From Rhynchospora pubera (Eukaryota > Streptophyta > Magnoliopsida > Poales > Cyperaceae): a stretch of DNA of 64,000 nt. The notes under the pieces are model-generated. The model searched no databases, was not told the DNA's origin, and saw nothing but the letters and a program-made list of their open reading frames with translations. Below, in pieces: positions 56,658 to 64,000 of the stretch (its first letter is position 1; the number at the start of each line of letters is the position of its first letter). The stretch is from contig CM051460.1 of the NCBI GenBank assembly GCA_028095005.1, positions 111,945,039 through 112,009,038 of the forward strand, given 5' to 3'. The translations under genes were made by a program, and so were the position numbers.

Positions 56658-56825
56658 GGGGCCGTTTGGACAGTTTAGGAATTTGAGGAATTTGGGGAAG
56701 TTGCAATTCTTAGAAATAAATTTATTGGGAAGTGTGTAACTTTATGAAAAATTTGGATTGTTTATAATAAATTTATAATAAAAAGATGAAATTCCTTAAA
56801 TTCCTTGGGGAATCCAAACAGCCCC
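56658..56825. mobile_element. PIF/Harbinger-like MITE, copy 5 (diverged)
   Basis: GGGGCCGTTTGGA...TCCAAACAGCCCC with the family core GGGAAGTGTGTAACTTTATG. The target duplication is not clear, so the ends are approximate. Confidence 0.65.
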
Positions 56826-56959
56826 ACTTTCTAAATAAAGTCTACTTATCCAAAAAGTCAAAACTTAATCGCAGGCGATGGGTCAAACGGAGATTTAGTC
56901 TTAACATGACCCCAATTTTTTTTTAAAAAAAGAAGCAAGATGATGTTCTATCACAGAGA

Positions 56960-56961
<2 letters not shown>

Positions 56962-57008
<47 letters not shown>
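56962..57008. repeat. TA microsatellite
   Basis: About 23 uninterrupted TA units. Confidence 0.95.
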
Positions 57009-57009
<1 letters not shown>

Positions 57010-57017
57010 TCTATATG

Positions 57018-57430
57018 AGTAAATCTATTGTGAACCATGGTTCATATAAGCTTTCGTGCACCATGACCGTTTTGGTTGGTGGTTTCACACATTGTCAAAT
57101 CTAATTTAACCAACCTCATCTATATATTGAAATCTCGTAGCAAACAAAATTTTATAATTTTTAAAACTTTTTTACTATTTTTTTCAATTTTTTTAAAGTT
57201 TGCCATTTTTGGCTTATAAGTATACTAATTTGTAGCAAAAAATGACAAGTTTTCAAAAATTCGAAAAAAATAGTAAAAAATTTTCAAAAATTGTAAAATT
57301 TTGTTTTCTATAAGATTTCAATATATAGATTGGGTTTGTTAATTTAGATTTGTCAATTTGCAAAATCACCGATCAAACGGTCATGGTGCACGGAGCTCTC
57401 TATGTATCATGGTTCACAATAGATTTACTC
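57018..57430. mobile_element. Foldback MITE with about 60-bp inverted ends
   Basis: GAGTAAATCTATTGTGAACC ... CGTGCACCATGACCG at the left is inverted at the right (CGGTCATGGTGCACGGAGC ... GGTTCACAATAGATTTACTC). It is flanked by TATA-type sequence. The core resembles the repeat at 41487-41834. Confidence 0.75.
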
Positions 57431-57467
57431 TATATATATCGGTTCTTCTTGTGCATTTACATAGAAT

Positions 57468-57705
57468 TAGCGCTGTCAAATGTTCAGAAAAAGCACGGAA
57501 CAGACATAGTATTTCGTTTGATGTTCCACCCTTCATTTCCCACTGATTTCAGCTCATTTCGTGTTCCATTTCAAGTAACATTTATAAATCAGCGTTTTGT
57601 TTTATTCCGTTCTCAGAAACGAAACAAATTTCTTGTTTCATTAACTGTTCCGTATGGACAGAACGGAACAGAAGCGGTTGAAACGAAACCACTTTGACAG
57701 TTCTA
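57468..57705. mobile_element. hAT-type MITE, copy 2, perfect 8-bp target duplication
   Basis: The ends TAGCGCTGTCAAA and TTTGACAGTTCTA match at 11 of 13 positions when one is inverted. CATAGAAT lies on both sides (57460-57467 and 57706-57713). An 8-bp duplication and TAG ends are typical of hAT elements. It shares internal sequence with 33298-33605. Confidence 0.85.
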
Positions 57706-57713
57706 CATAGAAT

Positions 57714-58257
57714 AGGAACACTTGTATTTATATGATTGGATTATTTGACCACTAAGTGATTTAATCATCCGTATTTCTTTTTCCTATAAAGAAAATATTC
57801 TGTCATAACTCTTAATGTCTTGTTGATATTTTCTATCATCCGTATTTCGTTGGCAGCTAGCCAACAGGTCTTCGAAAAAAAAGATATTTTCTATCATCAC
57901 CTCCCAAGCTGTATAGATTTCTTTCATGCTTCTAGACAGACTAGACTCTATATATCGCCTAAAAATCTCGGATCAGCTACAGATTCCTCTTACGAGCCCA
58001 ACCTCATTTAATGGACGGAGATTTAGTCAATGACCCATTGGTAAAGCCTAGTGATCTAGCGCTGTGTAGTCCACCAATATGTTAGTGCTAGCCTTAGTAT
58101 CTAATGTTATTTCACTTTCCATTATATATATGAATATATCTATCTCAAAATTCTCAACAAATTCAAGTGAAATTATTGGTACTAAAGTTTTTCCAATTTA
58201 TTATTTATATCTAATCTAACGCTATTAAAAAGAATGGAACACATACCAAAACTGCGC

Positions 58258-58295
<38 letters not shown>

Positions 58296-58574
58296 TGATG
58301 ATGATGATGGGCCTGGCTCATATACAATAGTAATTATTTCATGTATTGCATGAGATATATAGTTTATGATTCTTTGATTCTATAATGGAGCAGGTATGCG
58401 CTGCAGTTTTCCACCAAAATAAAAAATATATATATGAGATAGTTTACGAAGAATAAATACATGTAGCACAATTATTGAATGTACAACTTCGTAATAAGGA
58501 AGATTAAACTTTGAAAAATACAAGTGATGTGGCAAAACTAAGAGAAAATAAAAAGTCAATCATCTGTATATTAA
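57714..58574. other. Noncoding DNA with microsatellites
   Basis: No gene is seen. AAT repeats (58258-58292) run directly into GAT repeats (58293-58308). Confidence 0.5.
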
Positions 58575-58654
58575 CCGAAATTATTTAATATAAAAATTCA
58601 GACACCAAAAAATTTAATACAAAGAATTATTATTTTTTTTTTAATAAGAAGAAA

Positions 58655-58830
58655 GTTCCAATGCGTTTATAAACCGCGCCTCTCTCTCTCCTCTCGAACG
58701 CGTTTTATAAACGCGTTACAAGCCTTAAAACGCGCTAGAAGGCTGAACTTTCGGAATAGTTAAAACGCAATTAACGCGTTTATAAAACGCGCTAGAAGGC
58801 TTGTTACCCGTTTATAAAACGCGTTCGAGA
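58655..58830. repeat. Left subterminal palindromes of the MULE
   Basis: CGAACGCGTTTTATAAACGCG, TTATAAAACGCGCTAGAAGG and TTATAAAACGCGTTCGAGAG are several inverted copies of the same word. They may be transposase binding sites or part of the transposase promoter. Confidence 0.65.
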
Positions 58831-59016
58831 GGGCAACATACCACTTCGATCAAACTTTAGTCATTTCGATCGAACTTTAGTCATTTCTGTCTATAAGTTT
58901 GTGAATTTATAACCGCGTTATTTGAAGTTTTATAAGACTATACATTCTCGCAGAATTGAAATCGTCAACAACAGATTATCTCTTACAATTTAAAAACCTA
59001 TCAATCAAATCCAAAA

Positions 59017-62000
59017 ATGTCTACAATTACAATATATGTCAACCAATGTCCAACTTTTGGTGCTTCTTACTTCCACATCGGTTGTAGTATGCATACCACA
59101 TTTGCTGATATTCGAAATGAATTATACAGCAGGCTACAGATTTTAGAAACCCAGTACACTTTGAATATCCATGGTCGTTACAACGATATTGTAAATGGGA
59201 GATATGAATCGCTATTTCTTCCTGTAAATTCTGAAGATCAATGGCGCCTTTTTTACCACGAGACATTCGAGACGAGAGGGTTACCGATTATTGAGTTGCA
59301 TGTTGATTTCATCCCCGTATATGGCACGGGACCAGATCTGAACCTAACACCCCTTGACGAGCCCGGTAGCAATGAGCCAAACACTTCCTTAAACCTTATG
59401 TGTGGCCAGCAATCCACCCCTTACCAATACACTGGCGAACAGTCCGTTCCTACGCAAGACAATAACACATCAGGAGATGAAGTCGAGGTTGCCGATGGTG
59501 ATGAAGATGAGGGTCCGGCGACTTACCGGAGAAGAATATACCGATGTGGAGGACTTCTCCGAGAGAGAAGTGCCTTTTTATGCAAACTGCGACCAGCCAT
59601 ACGTTTCAGGAAGGACGGAGTTGCACCATCCTGTAAGTGAATTGTGTGATATTTCCATGTTTGAGTATGCTGGTATGCCGGAGCGTAGTTTAGGGCCACA
59701 AGGCGAACTTGCTGTTGGTAAACGATTCGGTTCCAAAAAACAATTAATTCTAGCTGTCTGTGATGTTTCATGCAAAACAAATCGAGAAGTTCGAACGGAA
59801 ACTAGCAATAAACAAAAAATTGTAATGGTTTGCATGCAAAAACCGAATTGTAAGTGGCGATTGTATGGTAGACGTGAGAGTTATAATACAAATTGGAAGA
59901 TCTCTACCAATCCAAATGAGCATATTTGTTCAAGACCCCCGGGCCAAAAAGGTCACGCAAACCTTACAGCTAGTCTCATTGCCGAACACGTTAGAGATGA
60001 ATTGAAAAAAAATTTGGGAAAAAGTGTCCAGGACATAGGAAGCCTCATAAGGGCTAGATATCCACGTATTGAACCGACTTATAATAAACTATGGCGTGGG
60101 AGGGAGCGAGCGTTGGAGCAATTGTTTGGGTCTTGGGAAGGGGCCTACAATAAACTTCCACGCCTCCTGGAGGCAATGAAGGCGACAACCCCAGGAACGA
60201 AATACACAATAGTTTCTTGGCCTACAAACGATCCTAACGTTGGCATCTTCAAGATGGCAGCCTGGGCTTTTGGTCCGTGCATAGAAGCGATGAAATATGC
60301 CAGACCTGTTATCTCAATTGATGCTAGTTTTTTATCGGGCCGATACAAAGGTAGATTGTTCTCAGTGTGTGGTTATGATCCAGAAAATCGATTAATTCCG
60401 GTTGCATTCGGATTGGGCGAAAAAGAAGATAAGGATACTTGGGGATGGTTTATGTCTTGGGTTAGATGAGAAGTTTTAGGGCGGAACACTAGATACTGTG
60501 TCATATCTGACCGTCATAAGGCAATAAAAGCGGTATTTGCATCCGTAGATTACGGTTGGAAGGCACAAGGTGCGCATGCAGTAGCGATTCATCGGTTCTA
60601 CATGCAGCATGTTGCGGAAAACTTATGGAAGGAGGCTGGCGGGTCACAAGATGCTGATTTGAAAAACTTTTTCAAATGTAGACTTGCTAACAAGAAAAAC
60701 CCTAAACGTTTTAGAGAGAATTGGGGAGTACTGAAGGAAAACAACCTGAGGGCTTATCAGTATCTAAGAAATTGTGGTAAAATTAATGAAAATGACAACA
60801 ACGAGCGGCCAAAACTATATAAATGGGCTCAGAGTTTTGACAAGGGGCATCGATGGGGTATAATGACAAGTAATGGATCAGAGAGTCTGAATAATGTGTT
60901 TAGAATAGAGAGAATATTACCAGTGACAGCACTTATAGAAGGCACGTGGTATAAATATGCCAACTGGATGAACAAGCGAACACAAGAAGCACTTCAAAGG
61001 TTGAGTTTAGGAGAAAGATGGCCGGAAGGAGTAAAGAATAAATTGATCAAGCATGATGGAAAATCACGTAAGTACTTAAAGAAAAAGAATTTAATTCATT
61101 CATTCATTTTAATCCATTTTGAACTAACTTCATCTTTTTGTTTCAATTTCAGAGGAGTTTATGAGCACATTCGTGTTAAGATTGGACCTTGGAGAATTTC
61201 GCGTGAAAGTTCGCGAGGAGTACCGTGATGGTGTAGGCTACGATTATTCGCATTACACAGTTGAAATTCCACCCGACATGGAGCAAACCGATGTGCAATT
61301 GCCCTTCACTCGAACCACATGTGAGTGCCAAAAACCACAATTGACAGGTATCCCTTGCGCACATGTTATTGCTGTTTGCAGGGAGACAAATTACAATGTA
61401 GATCAATTTGTGGATGGTCACTATAGAATGCAAAACCAGCACATGATTTGGTCAGCAGGTCGGTTTCATTGTTACAAAGATGAGGAAGAGTGGCCAGTTT
61501 ATACAGGTCCGATAATTGTCCCCGACAAGAGTTTGGTCAATCGAGGAAGGCGCAAAATCATTTGTGCAGAGATGTGGATGGATAGGATGGAAGGAAGGAA
61601 AGGTGGAGGTTCCACAAGAAAAACAAAAAAGAAAAATCAAGGTGAAGCTTCAACCAGTCAACCGCGACAAGCAGCACCCCAACCGCCATATCCGATGGAC
61701 GCATTGCAATCCGGTCGATACACCAGTAGACCACCAACAAGGGCCAACAGTCCAAGAAGGGCAGCGAGTACTGAACATACGGTTCGGACTCGTCAAACAC
61801 CCATTCAACCAGGACGAATGTCATTGCATGTTGATCCACGAAGCAACAATAATCGGGAGGACCAAGGATCTGTACAACCACAGAGAAATTCTATAAGCAT
61901 TGATCCACGGGTAAGAGATGTCGCATCTGGAAATATGAGAAGTGAGTCGGCTAGATTTCCAACAGATCAAGGCAATACATCAAGGGAGAGAGGACGAAAA

Positions 62001-62057
62001 GGATTGTTTGGGGGGAAATTTGGCAATGTACTGTCTTTCGGTAGGAAGAAAAAATGA
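59017..62057 (+). pseudogene. MuDR-type transposase with frameshift and nonsense mutation
   Basis: Starts at ATG 59017 (MSTITIYVNQ). The N-terminal PB1-like region runs in one frame to about 59525; the conserved reading then continues one base over (TGEEYTDVEDF), so one base was lost or gained. The MuDR domain (KRFGSKKQL ... CKWRL ... EHIC) starts near 59728. The MULE catalytic domain has Asp at 60320 (SIDASF) and Asp at 60509 (VISDRH). A TGA at 60467 lies between them. A canonical intron at 61068-61152 (CAC|GTAAGT ... TTTCAG|AGGAG) keeps the frame. The SWIM zinc finger CEC ... CAH is at about 61322. The tail is basic and rich in R, Q and S. The enzyme would cut at the MULE ends; this copy is probably inactive. 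Confidence 0.88.
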
Positions 62058-62339
62058 AATAATTAAAGATTAAGTGTTGTCGTAATTTTATATATTGTAA
62101 TGGAATGTATTGTAAGAGAATTTTACAATTAACTCGTATAATATAATGTTGAAAGGTTTAGTGTTAGCTTGAAGACATGCATTCTTGTTATCTACAAAAA
62201 GCCCTAATGCTAAAAGGCTTTGTACTCTATAGTTCATCCGACCTTCATGCAAAGACTGAGGCACTTGAACTATTTAGTGTTGAGAAGCAGTTAATTAACT
62301 CATATAATGGGACCCTCAGCATTCAATTAACTATTTAGC

Positions 62340-62620
62340 GTTGAGAAGCAGTTAATTAGCTCGTAGCGCTAAAAGGCTTTGTACCCTTTTATAAAACGCG
62401 CTAAAAGGCTTTCTACCCTTTTATAAAACGCGTTAAAAGGCTTTACCCTATTATAAAACGCGTTCAGAGGCTTTGTACCCTTTTATAAAACGCGCTAAAA
62501 GGTTTTACCCTTTTATAAAACGCGCTAAAAGGCTTTACCCTTTTATAAAACGCGTTAAAAGGCTTTGTACCCTTTTATAAAACGCGTTAAAAGGCTTTGT
62601 ACCATTTTATAAAACGCCCA
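62340..62620 (+). repeat. Tandem 27-32-bp repeats with TTTTATAAAACGCG
   Basis: About eight to nine units of AAAAGGCTTTGTACCC plus TTTTATAAAACGCG(C/T)T, with or without TGTA. The same words occur singly at both MULE subterminal regions, so it looks like an amplified binding-site array downstream of the transposase gene. Confidence 0.85.
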
Positions 62621-63139
62621 ATTCTCGCATCTCTCATTCTCACCTCTGAATATCATTCTCATCTCTCATTCTCACCTCTCAATGTTAATAAGTGTGAAAT
62701 TGTAATAAGAGATTTTCCGGTGGAATCTGTTATTATGTACGAAGGTCGGCCCAGATGGACAGCTCGCTAACTTCATCATCATCTGAGGTAGACCAACACT
62801 CTGCTGCCTACGATCATGGGTAATGGGCGGTAGAGTTCTGCCGACCCAATTAGGGAAGAACTCGACGACTGTCGAAGGCTCTCGCAGAATTGGGCAACCG
62901 TCCATGAGTCTCCGCAAAACGTTGTTTTCATATTAATGAGAATTATTGTAATGAAAATTGTTATTAATTTAAATCGTTGTTTTCATATTAATGAGAGTTA
63001 TTGTAATGGAAATTTTTCTTAATTTTTATATTAATTAGTTATAAATATTAAAACATAGATAAAACATAAATTCATACAATAACATAAATTTCATAGAAAA
63101 TAAAATACATAAATTCCATTATTCTAGCACAATTAAACT
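62621..63139. other. MULE interior without a recognised gene
   Basis: A minus-strand 81-codon frame at 62917-62672 has no recognisable domain. The sequence 62750-62920 is richer in GC than its surroundings and could be another captured fragment, but I cannot name a source. Confidence 0.4.
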
Positions 63140-63394
63140 TTAATTTTTCTCAACTTCCTTAACCTCTTTATTCTTCTCCTCCTCCTTATTCTCACTAGAA
63201 CTCTCATCTATTTTAACCCCCATACTAAAATCAGGGCTCCTGCCACATCCTGGAGGGAAACGACGTACAGCCGAGACGGTCCTTCTCTTCGGAGGGCCGT
63301 ATAATGGGATCCTTTTTGCTCCCACATTAGGTGTTCCCTCTCCCATCTTGGATGTTTCCTCCCCCATCTTATTATTGTTTTGATCCTTCTCCAT
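63140..63394 (-). CDS. Small ORF resembling a SUVH histone methyltransferase segment
   Basis: 84 codons on the minus strand from ATG 63394. The central part reads PPKRRTVSAVRRFPPGCGR, which resembles the conserved VSA-x-R-[DWN]-[FW]-PPGCG segment upstream of the SRA domain in plant SUVH H3K9 methyltransferases. The ends are low complexity (MGEETSKMGEG, then a K/E-rich tail). No SRA or SET domain is present, so methylation is not expected. MULEs often pick up host gene pieces. A TATA box precedes it. Confidence is good that an open frame exists and moderate for its origin. Confidence 0.5.
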   Translation of the reverse strand: MEKDQNNNKMGEETSKMGEGTPNVGAKRIPLYGPPKRRTVSAVRRFPPGCGRSPDFSMGVKIDESSSENKEEEKNKEVKEVEKN

Positions 63395-63461
63395 TTCTCA
63401 AATTTCTGATTTTACGCGTCTTTTGTTTGTGATTTTTTGATACGGAATAGGAGAACGAATT

Positions 63462-63475
63462 GAGATATATATAGG
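63462..63475 (-). promoter_or_regulatory. TATA box of the small antisense ORF
   Basis: The minus strand reads CCTATATATATCTC, about 70 bases before the ATG at 63394. Confidence 0.5.
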
Positions 63476-63575
63476 CAATTATTTAGCCGTTTATAAAACG
63501 CGCTAGAATAGGGGTCTGCTCAAAAAACGCGCTATAAAACGCTACTCAAACACAGTATCACGCTGCTCAAAAAGT

Positions 63576-63656
63576 GGACACCACCTTCGTACGCGTTTAT
63601 AAAACGCGTTGGAGGCCTCCGAACGCGTTTTATAAACGCGTACGAAGGTGGTGTCC
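63576..63656. repeat. Near-perfect 81-bp palindrome
   Basis: GGACACCACCTTCGTACGCG... at the left returns as ...CGCGTACGAAGGTGGTGTCC at the right. The arms are 35 bp with TTTATAAAACGCG inside, around a GGAGGCCTCC centre. Confidence 0.9.
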
Positions 63657-63727
63657 AGGTAAAACAGTAAAACAGACTGACAGCCTGTGAAAGTATTGAA
63701 TTCCATTAACTTAGCCATTAACTTAGC

Positions 63728-63791
63728 CCTTCGTACGCGTTTATAAAACGCGCTCAAACTTTATTACGCGTTTTATAAACGCGTACGAAGG
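63728..63791. repeat. Second palindrome with the same arms
   Basis: CCTTCGTACGCGTTTATAAAACGCG and its inverse, separated by about 14 bases. Confidence 0.85.
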
Positions 63792-63799
63792 GTTGAGAC

Positions 63800-63807
63800 T
63801 ATAAATA
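63800..63807 (+). promoter_or_regulatory. TATA box after the palindromes
   Basis: TATAAATA, just right of the second palindrome and about 95 bases before the ATG at 63902. It fits a promoter for the next gene. Confidence 0.6.
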
Positions 63808-63901
63808 GTCCTGCTTCTCCGCAAATTCACGTCGAAAATTCAGAAATCAAAAACCAAAACTTTAGAGAAGTTACGCAGAGAAAAGAAACCGAGAAAACAT
63901 A

Positions 63902-64000
63902 ATGTCAACTAAACCACGTCATGTTTGTACCGGTGTGCTTCTACAAGGAGATGGAGGAATAAGTAAACGAGATATTCTTCGGCACGTCTACTTGCACTAT
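63902..64000 (+). CDS. Start of an unidentified gene, cut by the window end
   Basis: 33 codons from ATG 63902, open to the end of the window: MSTKPRHVCTGVL, then LLQGDGGISKRDILRHVYLHY. The A-rich leader and TATA box at 63800 support a real start. The opening MST matches the first residues of the transposase, and the promoter has the same palindromic words, so it probably belongs to the MULE. I do not recognise the protein. Confidence 0.45.
   Translation, partial: MSTKPRHVCTGVLLQGDGGISKRDILRHVYLHY

Larger units (their letters stand above)
58575..64000 (+). mobile_element. Large MULE, left part (right end outside window)
   Basis: It starts with CCGAAATTATTTAATA, which matches the tip of the foldback MULE at 31054. 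A shared AATAAGAAGAAAGTTC follows about 70 bp in. The preceding nine bases, GTATATTAA, would be the target duplication, untestable here. The inside holds a MuDR-type transposase gene, many subterminal palindromes built on TTTATAAAACGCG, a small antisense ORF and the start of another gene. Confidence 0.85.

Noticed and set aside
62340..62620. CRISPR-like regular repeats
   Set aside because: The units are contiguous with no unique spacers, the genome is a plant, and the words match the MULE subterminal motif.

Overview
The window is nuclear DNA of a flowering plant, most likely a eudicot. It holds two intact intron-bearing host genes with typical plant splice sites: a 40S ribosomal protein eS30 gene and a diacylglycerol acyltransferase 1 (DGAT1) gene. 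These sit in AT-rich DNA packed with plant transposons. I cannot name the species from sequence alone.

Region 1 (1-30589) is one giant Ty3/gypsy LTR retrotransposon of the Tat/Ogre type, plus strand. The 5' LTR is cut by the window edge (1-2815). A primer binding site follows at 2821-2838, then an ORF1/Gag frame broken by an in-frame TGA, a very long Gag extension with repeated modules, a zinc knuckle plus protease frame, and a pol frame (RT, RNase H, second archaeal-type RNase H, integrase). Behind integrase lies a noncoding spacer and two antisense, intron-containing accessory genes: a putative-plant-transposon-protein gene (18259-19562) and a plant mobile domain (PMD) gene (19960-23545). 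The 3' LTR follows (about 25046-30589; left end not proven). Over the 2.8 kb where both LTRs can be compared I see two substitutions, a few homopolymer indels and one 16-bp repeat-unit deletion, so the insertion is very young. The transcribed part of the LTR holds three stem-loops with different stems and the same 19-nt loop.

Region 2 (30590-44387) is AT-rich host DNA. It contains a 1.64-kb foldback MULE with a perfect 9-bp target duplication (31054-32696), a hAT-type MITE (33298-33605), further foldback and PIF/Harbinger-like MITEs, and the eS30 gene (35017-35300) with a TATA box, telo-box and GGCCCA motifs.

Region 3 (44388-54763) is a complete 16-exon DGAT1 gene of about 512 residues. Intron 12 carries an antisense RTE-type LINE (about 50001-53407) flanked by an unusually long, diverged target duplication. 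Intron 14 carries a MITE.

Region 4 (54764-64000) holds more MITEs and then the left part of a large MULE (58575 to beyond the window). It carries a frameshifted, nonsense-mutated MuDR-type transposase gene, arrays of palindromic TATAAAACGCG motifs, a small antisense ORF that resembles a captured piece of a SUVH histone methyltransferase gene, and the start of another gene. Its terminal sequence matches the foldback element at 31 kb, so the foldback is probably a non-autonomous relative.
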